A stretch of DNA of 64,000 nt, taken from Porphyra umbilicalis (Eukaryota; Rhodophyta; Bangiophyceae; Bangiales; Bangiaceae). Each line of letters begins with the position of its first letter. The first letter of the stretch is position 1. Position numbers and translations under genes: made by a program. Under the pieces are notes generated by a model that saw only the letters and a list, made by a program, of their open reading frames with translations, searched no databases and had not been told where the DNA came from. Positions 10,141 to 21,700 of this stretch are shown piece after piece. Location of the stretch: NCBI GenBank assembly GCA_002049455.2, contig KV918797.1, forward strand, positions 248,001-312,000, written 5' to 3'.

Positions 10141-12749
10141 AATGCTTTTAATGCCAGCCGCCGCCGCCACGGCGGTCGCGGCCACCGCCGACATCACTAT
10201 CGCAACTAACTCCTGCAGCAGAGAATGCGACAGCGACGGCGTCGGCGCCAGCGCCGCAAACCGCCACCACCGCCGCCGCCGCACACCGCATACCGCAACT
10301 GCTGTCGCCATGGTGTACGGCCTCCACCGCCGATGACACGTGCCGCTGCAGTCACTTGGCGTGGCCTTGACCGTCACCTCCGTCCGTCGCGACCTCGCCA
10401 CGCGTCACCACCACGCGGTACTGGAGGTGGGGTCGCACTCTTGCCTACAACTGTCGCTCCCACGGGGACACTAACACCCCCCGCCACCGCCGGGGCTCCC
10501 AGCACAGCTGATCGGTGCGTCTGAGTGCGTTGGCGGTTGCCACTGCGAAGAATAATAGAAGTATTCATGGCTTGGTACCCCACCACTCATGATAGGCGGC
10601 CGTCGCTGTCACGAATGCGGCTGTCCGCTTCCCGCCCGTGCCCCAGAAAGACCCTCGCGGCAGACCCCGTGTGAAGGGGTGCACCTGCCGCCAAGAGGCG
10701 CGGCGCGGGCCGCCGACCGCCGCCGCGGCGCCTTCACCGCATCCCCTCACATCTGCCCCGCCCCCGCCCCACCCTACTGCATCATTCCGGCGACGTCGCG
10801 CGCAGCCGGACAATTGGCGTGATGGCAACCGCGGCATACAAATTCCGCAATGCCGCGACGCGCCCTAAGGCCCTCGCCGACGGGGGATACGACGGCTCGC
10901 GGCGTCGGCAGCGTCGGCAGCAGAGGCGCGTCGAAGGGGCCAAAGGCGGCCCGTAGCGTCCCTATTCGTCAGCGGCGGCGAGATAGTGACGTTTCACATA
11001 CCCCACCTCAGCCATCTCCACTGCTGCCGACGTGGACTCCTCGCCACACTCAGCACGCGTGTCATCCGGGAGCTCTCCGCGGCGCGGCGAAGGTCACGGA
11101 GGCAACTGTGACGGCGCCCGTATCCCGATCACCCGCTAGGGTGCGAGGCGACCGCTACAGGGGTAAATTCTGATGACGGGGCCGCGGCGTCGCCGCGCGG
11201 CCACGCCAGCCGTTGATCACGCGCGACAGGCAGCGTTACCACTACCTGGATGGGGAAGGGTGAAAGGCTTACGCCAACCCCCCCCCCCGCTCACCCTACC
11301 CTCGTCGCCAGCAGCGCAATGCCTACCGCCTCTCGGCGACGGTACGCTAGAAGGCAGGCGAGAGCCGCGGAACCGCCACTTCTCTAGACGACGGCGGCGG
11401 CCAAGCCCTTGCTGCCGATCACAGTGGCATATCACGCGACCGTGTCGTCACGCACGCCGTCGCCGCCGTCCAAGCGCCACTCGTTCTGCGAAGGGCGCGA
11501 GGTGCCACGTGATAAAGGCGCCCTCGGGTGGACGATTCGCTGTACGCGCCAACAGGTTCTGCCTCTGGGATACGGTGGGGCAGTAATTGCGGGAGGCACG
11601 AGAGGGTCCCTCTGTGTTCAACGACAGAATTTATCAGACACGAGTGCTGACTCCTTTTCTCGTTCCTGGTGGGCTCTGGCAGCCGGCAGAGGATCTGATC
11701 CTCAGTTCAAACCACCGGATGTGCGTGGACAAATGGAACGACACCTAGGTCGCGTACCGGAAGTTCCGATGCGCTTTATGGTCATCTCACGAGGAAGGTG
11801 TGTGCGGGCCATTTCGTCCTCATGGGAGTCCCCCGAGCGCTGCAAGATTCCGTAATTTTCATGACACGCGCACAGGACCCAGGAGAGCCTCTGCATTAGA
11901 CAGCGCAATCAGATTAAGCCCTGGGCCGAAGGTGTTTGAAAGCCATTTCGGACGGAGCGTGGACCGGCATCGAACGGGGCAGTACAATTTTGGTCAAGGG
12001 CCATCAGAGTGTCCGTCAGAGCGTGATCTGTCAACTGGACCACTTCCCAGCCATCAGATAGTCTCGATCTTTCGTCGTTTGGTCTCGATCAGGCCACGGT
12101 TTGAACACGAGTGCTCATTCGTGTCTGTGGGCCGCGTCGAGAGACAGGCGATTTTGAGGTACTCAGAGGGGGTGTTCGGGTATGGTCAAATGTTCACGCC
12201 CGCGGACATGGCAAAATGTGGAAAAGCACCACAGTCGAGCTGCAGACGAAAAATTGTACCAGAACATTTCGGAAATGAAATTGACCTACTGAAGAAGAGC
12301 CGCTCGAAAATGAGAAATACAGTGGTCGGGCACGGAGTGCGGGCTCCAGGGTGGGAGGGTGGGAAGCAGAAACAAAAGCGGACGTGGGAAGCCGGGAAAC
12401 CAGGAGGGAGCCGCGGGCGACGGCTTCTTAAGGGTGCTGGGAACGGATCGGGGCGGCACTTCTGTGTGGCTACAGAGGGCACTGCTGCTCGGAGCCGTGG
12501 GTGCCGCCTGTGAAATGATCTCCGGCGGGATCCGAATCCTCGCAGACTTCCCCCGGTGGGGAATGAAAGCAAGCCCATTCCCCGGACACGTCGACAGTTT
12601 CTTCGCACCAACATCCCTAAATCGCCGCCCAAGGTACAATAACCGACGGACAAGCTATACGGACGGTCTCTTTTTTCTCGACATTTGTTCGCCCAGGCAG
12701 CAGCAGATGCGAAGCAACGTACAAGCTATCTAGCTGCTTCTGCTAGCGA
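10141..12749. other. GC-rich island (10.14-11.5 kb) and following stretch, no gene assigned
   Basis: From about 10141 to 11480 the sequence is dense in CCGCCG and CGGCGG triplets, like the coding islands around the H3 and GATA genes, so a host gene may lie here. Several frames of 60-190 codons overlap on both strands and I cannot choose one by domain content. From 11.6 to 12.75 kb the composition is more balanced and I see nothing. Confidence 0.35.
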
Positions 12750-13570
12750 GAGCCACGTCGATGGATACAGACGCCACTGGGTGCCACGCGCAGCGGCTGC
12801 GGCTGCGCCCGCCGCAGCCGACGGCCGCGGCCGCGCCGCAGCGGCGGGCCGTGTCAGCCGTCACTGAACCGGCGTGAAGTCGGGCGGGCGGCCACCGCCG
12901 TGCGCCGCAACAGCGCCTTTGCGCCGATGAGCTGCTGGCGGCGGCGCCGCCCGCCCCTCCGGCGGCGCGCCCTCGGCGCGCGCCCGCCAGAGGCAGTCGG
13001 GGTGCGCGGGCGGCCGCGGCCGAGGCCAAGCACCGCAATGGGCACCGCCGACGCGCCGGTGTTGGTGCCCCGCCGCGCCCGTGGTTGCACCCGCAGCGGG
13101 CGCGGAAGGGGGGGGGGGGGTGCACCAGAGCGCCGGAACGTGGACATGTATCGCCTTCGTGGGTCCGCGGCCGGGTGTTTGCCTGCGGCACGCGGGCGGC
13201 GGGAGGGAGCCATGGGCACTATGTACGGCGACATCACCGCTCCGGCACGTCCTCCCTCCGCCCCGACCTTCCCCCCCCTTCGGACGCCACCGGACGGCTG
13301 CATCGTGGCCTGGCGCTTCCCTTGGCCGCCATCCACAATGATGGACGGTGGCGGAGCGTCGCGGTGGCAGCCGCCCATGGGGCCCCAGAGGCGGCGTCGC
13401 CGCACTTCCAAGCCACACAGTGCAGTGCCTTGCCCCGCCCACCGTCGGGCGGCGTCGCCGCCGTGTCGCACGCTACGGCAGCCGCCCATGCCACAACGAC
13501 GGCCATCTCGCCGCTGTTTGGTGGCGCCATGCCCCCCCTCTGGCCGTGGCCCCCGCACAGTGGGCCTAGA
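12750..13570. other. GC-rich island, coding status unclear
   Basis: An 820-base island of very high GC. Long frames are open in five phases, including 12900-13862 (plus) and 12854-13678 (minus). All are rich in Arg, Pro, Gly and Ala with no domain I recognise. An unidentified gene is possible, but the sequence alone gives no preferred frame. Confidence 0.3.
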
Positions 13571-13638
13571 TCCGTGCTCCGTACGATCAGACAGATCCTT
13601 GCAATTTCGCGCTTTTTCCGCATCACAAGTGACTCCTA

Positions 13639-13770
13639 CAGCCGTTCTCCGAAAAATCCCGCACTCCAACTGTTGCAAAACAGTTCCAAAACGGCCTCTG
13701 CGGGGTCGTAGAGGCCGATTTGGAACACTTTTGCAACTGTTGAAGTGCGGGATTTTTTGGAGAACGGCTG
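13639..13770. mobile_element. 132-bp hairpin MITE, copy 1 (TA target)
   Basis: The element begins CAGCCGTTCTCC and ends GGAGAACGGCTG, flanked on each side by TA (13637-13638 and 13771-13772). The two halves are inverted copies almost to the centre, so the whole element can fold into one hairpin with the loop TGCGGGGTCG near the middle. TA target duplication and CAG-type ends are known for Tc1/mariner-derived MITEs. It has no coding capacity; mobilisation would need a transposase elsewhere. Confidence 0.85.
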
Positions 13771-14106
13771 TACGTATACCACACCCTGGCCTGTTGGAGT
13801 TCCTCGAGACGTGCTACGACGGCATGCATGTGCCAATATCGCCGATAGCTACAGGCCTATGATCGCAAGCGCCGTTCTCTGCACCACTGTGAGTTGAACA
13901 CTGTTCCGACCGTGCCAAGTCTTCGTACGACCAATAGTGCACTCGCACGGTACGAGTACGTGCAGACCGCCAGCAATGATGTGCACACCAAGTGTGCACA
14001 ATGTAATGGAATATCGTGCGCATTATTTGTGTGACACAGCATCCGAAATGAGTGTTAGGTTGTCATTCGGCCCATGCACAATGAATGTATTTATTAATAT
14101 ACAGTA

Positions 14107-14238
14107 CAGCCGTTCTCCCAATCATCCCGCACTCCAACTAATGCAAAAGAGTTCCAAATCGGCCTCTGCGGGGTCGTAGAGGCCGATTTGGAACTCTTTT
14201 GCAACTGTTGGAGTGCGGGAATTTTTGGAGAACGGCTG
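14107..14238. mobile_element. 132-bp hairpin MITE, copy 2 (TA target)
   Basis: The same family and exactly the same length as the copy at 13639, again between TA dinucleotides (14105-14106 and 14239-14240), with the same TGCGGGGTCG centre. The two copies differ at scattered sites, and the differences are not always shared by the opposite arm, so each has decayed on its own since insertion. Confidence 0.85.
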
Positions 14239-14250
14239 TACGCTCTCGTC

Positions 14251-14482
14251 ATGGTGCGTGTCCCAAAAATGAGACATGGCGGTTTTTCTTTTTTTCTCGA
14301 CCCACTGGCCTTCTGCAACGGTCCGATAATGTGATGTGACCCACTCGGTCCCACTGTGCTACCAGAAAAGCCCCTGACAGTGTTACCAGAGGCGGCGCAT
14401 CCTGACGTGTCATGGGGGAAAGTGTCATTCATTGCAACTTCGACAGGTGACGATCACGCGGCCCAATCAAATGCACAGATAC
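14251..14482 (+). repeat. Left arm of a 230-bp inverted repeat pair
   Basis: Starts ATGGTGCGTGTCCCAAAAAT and ends near CACAGATAC. Its reverse complement is found at 15598-15830 with roughly 10 percent differences by eye. The pair may be the ends of a 1.58-kb non-autonomous DNA element (14251-15830). I found no matching target duplication outside it. Confidence 0.7.
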
Positions 14483-15597
14483 TTAAGGTCCATTCCATGC
14501 ACTTAGGCGCATAAGGAAAGGGTGTTCTCCGCTGTTCTACACTTTTTTTTACCGTGAAAAGTAAACAGAACTGGTCTCCGTGGCATGGGTACTCAAGGAA
14601 AAAAAACTTGGCGCTCAAAGGATCTTGTAGCGCTGACATACACCTCGGTGTTTCTGTGTCCCTCGAGAATTGCGCCGCTTCATTCGTCTCTGTCGATCCA
14701 GAACTGGCTCTGACCAACTTTTGATGCAAGACACGTATCGATTCGATCTGGCATCCCATGGAAATGCACTTTCTCTCGGCCCGCTACGAGCATCATCTGC
14801 CCCCCACCACCACCGCCCATGTTGACCAACGGCCTCTCGTGTCGTCCAGACTTCCCGACAGCACCGATGGCACGCATTTTGTTGCCTAGCGACGTCGAGT
14901 TACCGCCTGCAGCGTCATCAGCGGGCCATTTATTCCACAAAAAGGCGTTCAAGACAACGGTGGGACGCAAGGAAAAACGTCTGTCTCTCAAGCTTATTGT
15001 CGTCGCCGCCTGAAAGTGCGTCATAAAAAAGCTGATGAAGTAAGCTCCAGGATGCGTCCATGCGAAGCGTCAACGCTCAATCCATTGCAGACTTCTGTGC
15101 GAGCCAATATGAGTCGCCCTCATGCGCCGTAATGCGTGGAATCGACCTTTAGAGCAGGCATGTGCTGACAATTTGTGCACGAAAGAAAGGGCACCACTTT
15201 ATGGTGCGTGTCCCAAAAACGAGGCAAGCGCATTTTCTGCAGGACTGACACATCACTGCACGGGGGCAGGAGGCGTGGGGTGCGAGAAGAATCTCGACTG
15301 GCCTCCATGGAAAAGGCCTGTCCCGACGCGTGCTTGGCTGACAACTCCTTATTACCCGCCTGTGGGCCCTGTTCTGTGGACCTCTCAGATAGCCCTGATC
15401 TTGGAGCCAGTCTTTTTTAGGTTCTTGGGGTTAAAGACTTGCACCGCCAAGGCTTATGTGCTAATTGGAGCTTCGATGAGGGGTGTCCCAAATCGTGCTT
15501 TCCTCACAGGGGGCTACATGGGGGTCTTTTTCACGTTTTCATTGGTAAGGTGGTGCCCTTTTCTTCGTGCACAAATCGTCAGCACATGCCTGCTCTA

Positions 15598-15830
15598 GTA
15601 TCTGTGCATTTGATTGGGCCGCGTGATCGTCACCTGTCGAAGTTGCAATGAATGACACTTTCCCCCATGTCACACCGGGATGCGCCGCCTCTGCTAACAC
15701 TGTTAGGGGCTGTTCTAGAAGCACAGTGGGACCGAGTGGGTCACATTACATCATCGGACCGTTGCAGAAAGCCAGTGGGCTGAGAAAAAAAGAAAGAACC
15801 GCGATGTCTCATTTTTGGGACACGCACCAT
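15598..15830 (-). repeat. Right arm of the 230-bp inverted repeat pair
   Basis: Reverse complement of 14251-14482, ending GACACGCACCAT. The interior between the arms carries smaller inverted copies: about 15143-15200 against 15535-15600, and 15430-15560 against 15830-15950. The motif GTGTCCCAAA recurs at about 15207, 15483 and 15883, so several related elements or deletion derivatives have inserted close together. Confidence 0.7.
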
Positions 15831-15950
15831 ACCAATAAAAACGTGAGAAAGAACCCCATGTAGCCTCCTGTGAGGAAAACACGATTTGGGACACCCCTCA
15901 TCGAAGCACTAGTTGGCACATGAGCTTTGGCGTTGCAAACCTTTACATAC

Positions 15951-16597
15951 ATGAGAATCGTCCACAAAGGAATATGGGTCGCGAGTCTTCCATTCCAGTC
16001 CGTGTAGGCCACTTTTATTCATATTGAGCTGAATGAGCAGTCTCTTGTCACGAGGACGCACATCGGGTGCGTTTGTGACCGTCTCTGGTGGGCCTGAACA
16101 TGCATCGCCGCCAGAGGTTTTAATGCGTGAGATCCTCCTTTAGTCGCCATCACCCGCGGGGGGCCAACCAGAGGCCGCGAGCCAACAACCCACCGGTGTG
16201 AAATGCGTGAGAAGATTGCCTCTAACCCCGGGCGCTGGGCGGCGGCGGGGTGGTGGTTTAATAGTCGACGGGCAGGTGAATGTAGAGCAATGGCGTGGCT
16301 AGAGCAATGTCTGAGTGCCAAGCGTCAAGGAAATCAATGCGGAGATGCGATCACACATGCAAAAGGCGACATTTCCCGGCTCAGGTCTTGGCGGGGAATG
16401 TCCGTCCCGGTCTTACCGTGCCGTGGCAAAGCGGCGTCACGCCGAGGCCTTGGCGTGGTCGCGTAGGGCGGTCGGTTGATGGGGCATGCACAGACTTCCC
16501 CCCCGTTCGGGGAGCGGGGCGAAAGGGTGGGGGGGGGGGAGGGGGGGGAGGGGGGGGGTGGGTACGCGCCCGCGCAGGTCAAGAAAGGAATGGTGGG
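15951..16597. other. Stretch without a recognisable gene
   Basis: It includes a poly-G tract at about 16525-16560. It lies downstream of the minus-strand copia-like fossil and may contain the rest of that element's 3' end, but no LTR edge could be identified. Confidence 0.35.
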
Positions 16598-18378
16598 TCA
16601 AAACAGGGCGAAGCCGGGGCGCGGGGCCGTGCGGTAGCCTTCGGTGGTCGTATGGGCGACGATTGGGGTCGAGAGGGTGCCGGAGGCAAGGGCGGCGGAC
16701 AATGCGGAGTTTGGCGGCGGGCGGGAGAACGTTGGCTTGGACAGGGCATCGGAGGGGTTGTCAGCCCCGCGGATGCAGTTGATCTCCGAGATGGTGCTGG
16801 CGAGGAGGGCGCGGCGGAGCATGTCAAGGTCGTTCTTGCCTGACATGTCCGCGGGGTCTTTGAAGGAGGTGACCAGTTCGTAGGCCGTGGCCAAGTCGGT
16901 GTAGGCGTCCATCGGGATCCGGCGGGAAAGGACCTCGTGCAGGACGAGGCGGACGTCCAGGGACGCCGCGACGGCATCGGCGAGAGCAAGGAGTTCCCCG
17001 GCGGTGGAGCCGCGGCAGACGCGGAAGGGGCGGTGGGAGGCCCAGTGCAGGAAGCAAAAGCGGGCGGAAGCGTCGGTGAGGAGGACGAGGTACCCGACAC
17101 GGCGGCGGGGCAGGGGGGAAAAGGTGGACCCGAAATAGTCCGCGTGGACGGAGAGGCGCAACGAAGAGGGGTAGAGGCGGGGAAAAGGCATCGTGACGTC
17201 CCGGTTGATGAGGATGGCGATGGTGTCGTCGGCGCGGCGGGCGTCGAGCTTCGTGGGCGAGGGGAGGCCGGCCAGTGCCGCGGCATCGGTGAGGACATCC
17301 GGGCTGGCGAGGCAGCCAATTAACAGGATCTGTGCGGCGAGGAAGCACAGGCCGGCGGCGTTGGCGAGGGGGGCGTTGGCCGACGGGGGGGCGTTCAGCG
17401 GGACCAAGTCGGCGGCGTAAGGGCGGCTGTGGCAGTGGAGGCCGTCGGCGTCGGCGTCGGCGGCGATACCGGAGAACACGATGGAGCCGTGGTCGGGGCG
17501 GTGCGTCTTGTATTGCTGCATGATGGTGGCGACGTCGCGGAGGAAGGCGGGGGTGCCAGCGGCGAGGGTGTCGTCGACATAGGAGCTGAGGCAGCCGTGG
17601 AGGGGGGACACGTAGACTGTGTCGAAGGCCTCGCTCAGGCGGGCGCCGGGGAGGGACAGGAACTTGGATTGGGAGGGGAAAAATAAGTGGCGGCCGGCGT
17701 TGCCCTTGCCGTACATCGGGCGAGTGAAGGCCCAGATGTCACCGTCGGGCTCGTAGGCCTCAGGTGGGGCGTGCACGTAAATGGGCTGTGGCAGTTTGTC
17801 GGATTGCAGGTACGCGCGCAGGAAGTCCTTGGTGTGCACCGACCAGTCCAGGATGGACCTGGCGGCGAGGCAGGTGCGGATGGCGGGGTGGGGGATGACG
17901 GCAGAGGTGGTTACATCGTTGGCCTTGTCCCATTCGCCGTGGCCGGCGAGGCAGAAGCGGGAGCGGGCCGGCGGCTTTCCGTTGCCGCGGTGCTCCTTTC
18001 AGGTGCACCGCCACAGGTAGTAGAACACTTGCTTGCCGGCAGGGACGGCGGCGCGGGAGATCGTGGTCGGGCAGTCGAAGGAGTCGAAGACCGCCAGCCC
18101 GGTCTGCTTGGAGGCGTCCCAGCGGGGGTAGTCGGGCGAGTCAAGGTCTGTGGTGCGGGCGAGGTAGGCGCGGGCGGGCGGGGCAACGGACTGGGGCACG
18201 GGCGGGGCGGGGGCATGCGTGCGGAAGGGGTCGGGGCGGGAGGCGGGGGAGGGGGCGGGGCGGGGCGAGGCGTGGGCGGGCGCCAGGGGAGGGGGCTGGG
18301 AGCGGGCGACAAAAAGCTTGGTGCGGGCCTCGTGGGATGAGAAGAGCTTGCCGTCGCGTCGGACGTAAACGGTCTTAC
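16598..18378 (-). mobile_element. Copia-like pol fossil (RT and RNase H part)
   Basis: A minus-strand fragment of a divergent Ty1/copia-type polyprotein. Reverse transcriptase features include an FLRAYLQSDKLP segment and the catalytic YVDD near 17.58 kb. It is followed by a copia-type RNase H region (GELLALADAVAASLDVRL near 17.0 kb and NPSDALSKP near 16.75 kb). The integrase, protease and gag parts are not next to it. The 5' LTR of gypsy element G1 begins directly at its upstream edge, so it was probably cut by that insertion. It is broken, with one or two breaks in the visible part. It is clearly a different lineage from elements C1 and C2. Confidence 0.8.
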
Positions 18379-18773
18379 TGTAGCATATCTCTGCTCCCAA
18401 TTGGCAATTGGCCACAAGTAGCCTTGCTGACTGACCAAAGCCCATGTATTGTGGGAATTGGCCTGTGGCACGCCCATTGGGGGGTTACTTCCGCATTGTT
18501 CGTTTTTTATTGTTTGTTTGCTTGCCTGTCTTATCTGTCTGCCGGCACTCATTACGATCGCTTGTGATCGGACGGTCGATCGACCGGTGCCCTCGTTTGT
18601 ATTAAATCACCGTGGGTCCGGGGTCGCCGTCGTGGGCGGCACCCGGCTCCCCATCGGATGCCCTTCAACAAAAGGTCTTCTTCCTCGCCGCGACGGCGAT
18701 AGAACTCGCTGTATTGCGTGGCTACGGTCGGTCTCAGGACACTGGTAATTGAACTAACGTTATCAATACCACA
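18379..18773 (+). repeat. G1 5' LTR
   Basis: 395 bases, starting TGTAGCATATCTC and ending AATACCACA. A related copy lies at 33469-33855. It is followed directly by a primer-binding-like sequence and the gag region, which makes it the 5' copy. Confidence 0.75.
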
Positions 18774-18775
18774 TT

Positions 18776-18792
18776 CGGTGGAGCAGCAGGGG
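18776..18792 (+). promoter_or_regulatory. G1 primer-site-like sequence
   Basis: CGGTGGAGCAGCAGGGG, two bases after the 5' LTR. The core AGCAGCAGGGG recurs at the matching places in G2 and G3. Confidence 0.55.
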
Positions 18793-21700
18793 ATACCCTC
18801 GCCTTCATCGTGCCTCGCGGCACAGTGTCCCCGAGAACTTTTTCTCTGCCTCGTGGCATTGTGACGGTGTCGATACGGTCGCTTGGCGCGCGGGGCGTAA
18901 GCCATCGACTTGTGGGCGTGGTGCCGGGGGCATCACGGTTGAGATCTTCGACGTCGGCGCGCAGGGCGTTAGCCAAGTCGGAACACTTTGTTCACGTCCC
19001 AGTATATCTATTGGTGGTACCGGCGGCACTCGGCGAGCCAGAGACGGCAAGTTGCCAGCTGGCTACCGGCCGCCGGGCGGGGGACAAGGCACTCCTGCCG
19101 CCTCCGACGCCCCAACGGACGGTGCTCCAACTCCTCCCATCCCTGCGGATCAAGCCGCCTCCGGGCAGATGCAAGGAGGAGAGCCTGAAGGCGGCCGTTG
19201 AAGCACTTCAGCGACGCCTAACGGCCCAAGAACAGACTAACGAGTCTCTGGCGCGAGCCAATGACAAGTTGGTCGACGACGTCGAGGCCCTGCGCAAGGT
19301 CGACTGCCATGAGGAGGAACGCAGTGTGGCTAAGTCTCGCCGCCAGTCGGGCGACAAGACCAAGAATTTCAAGAAGACGAGCAAGGTGACTAAAAACAAG
19401 TCCGTCCGCAAGGACGATCCGGCTAACGCCGCGCCTTCCTCATCTTCCGGTGATTCCGCCTCTGGGTCAAGCCCGACGTCGTCAGACGACGACAACCCCA
19501 ACGCGACGGACACGTCCTCTTCGGACGATCGCCACGGGCCTCCAGGCCCGCCGTCTCCCCGAAGTGGGTCCTCACCGAGCGACAGCTCGAGCGAGTCGGA
19601 CGCGGCCGCGCGCAAGCGCCCCGCGACCCCCAACAAACGGAAAGAGCGACTTGAAAAAGCCGATAGGATCAAGGTGATCCGCCCGGCTAATAGCCGCTTC
19701 AAGAAACTCCTGGACTACAGGACGTACTTCCTGATCCGCCGTCAACTGACGTATACGCCTAAAGAGGCACAAAGGTCGCATCGTCTCAACAAGCGTTTAG
19801 ACGGAGCGTTCCACGGTCAGCAGCCATTCACGGGAGCCCTGCCCTGGGGCATCTTCACGTTCTTGACGACCTTTCGCCGCGCGTGCGACGCGGCTGGGCT
19901 GACGCACGGTCAAGCCCTTCCACTTATGGTCTTTCGACTAGCCGGCAACGCCAAGATGGCCTTCTCCGGCGCGCTGAACAGGACCCTTGGACGTAAGCGT
20001 TATGCGATCCGTACATACGAAGATGCCGTCAACTGGCTTCTTTCGAAGTACGCGACACAAGCAACTATGGCTAACGCCTACCAAGACATCATTACGATGA
20101 AGCAAGATGACAACGAGGCGCCCATGGCCTTTGGTCACCGCGTGGAAAGGCAATGCGACCTCCTGAACGATTTGTTGGACATCCAAGACGTTAAGGACGT
20201 TTTCATCACTGGTCTTTCGGACCTTGTGCAAGCGCACGTGCGGGTCTTGAATGACCAATTCCCTGATCGGACTCTCTCCGAGACTGTTGCTACCGCCCAG
20301 ATGTACTGGGACGGCACCAACAAGCTGCGCTTGCAGCTCAAGATGACCCGCCCAACGGCAATCAAAGTCGCTTACGCGACGCAGGACCAGCGAACGACGA
20401 CGGAGCGACTGTTTACACCGGTTCGCACCCAGCCGCCCTTGCGGGCCGCCGTCCCTCAAGCCAATCGGGCTGACATCTGTTACAATTTTAACAAGCCGGG
20501 GCACTTCGCCGCACAGTGTGCGGAACCTTATCGCCCTCGCAAGCGTCGGCAACCGACTATCGGCGTCCATGCCATTGAAGATGGTGACGCCGAGGACGAC
20601 GAGGTCGAGCATCGAAACGACGCCGTCGAGGACTCGAAAAACGTCTAATCCGGGTGCCCGACCTAGGGTGTCCCGGCGGAACGCGAAAGCGTACGGTGAC
20701 AAGACTCTTACGTCGTGCCCTTCGGCACTACAAGATCGCAGCCACGCTAGGCCCATGCCTGCGCGTAATGCGAAGGTGCCGCCCGGTCCTAGACACGGGC
20801 GCCGGGGTGAACATAGTGCGAACTAGTGTTCTCCCTGCGAACTGGATGGCTTATGCCGAAGAGTTGACCACGCTTCCGCGCATCCGAGATGCAAACAACA
20901 ATCGTCTCGTGACGAAATATGCCATACATCTGTATGTAGACACCGGAGGTGTGCGTCTATTTGACCGATTCCTCGTTTCCGACAACTTTTCAGTCCCGTG
21001 CATTCTTGGCACTGAGTTCATTGAACAAAACATCGAGGGCATCTTGCCGCGCTTGCGCAAGATCGTCTGGCAAGAGCACGTGCGCAGCACGGAGGAACTA
21101 CCTCGGCCCACGCCGATCTTAGCTTGTCTTAACGACAGCGCGTGGGACCGCCACTGGCAAAATAGAATCGCTCGGGTTCGAGCCTGCAAACAGGTGCGTA
21201 TCAACGGACACAAGGAGGAGTGGAACATGGCCACGTCCGACACCCCGGGCATGGTGACGATCACACCGAGCATTCGGTTGTGCCGACACAAGTCCATGGC
21301 AGTCGCCCGCGGCATCGCCATCGTCAAACCGGGAGAACCATTCTTGGTCAAGTTATGCAACTTCGGCAAGGACCAAGTCATTGTTCGCAAGAACTCAACC
21401 TTGGGGTTCGCAGAACCCTACCAAGGGACGATTCTTTCCGCCGTATTGGATGACAACAACCCAATGGGTGGAACCGATAACTCATCGGACGACGCGAGTC
21501 GTGACCCACTCGAGGACCTCGACCTCAGTGAGGCACCCGAGTACCTGCACAAGCAGATTCGTGACATGCTTAAGACGCATTCGTCTATGTGGGATGGAAC
21601 CCTTGGCGTCATCCGTGCTACGGAGCACGCCATTGTCACTCCTCCCGACGCTCTGCCCATACGGGCCCAACCCTACCGCACCGGGCCGTTCAAACTGCAG

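Noticed and set aside
16295-16843. Plus-strand Gly-rich frame
   Set aside because: It is a shadow of the copia-like fossil and the poly-G tract.
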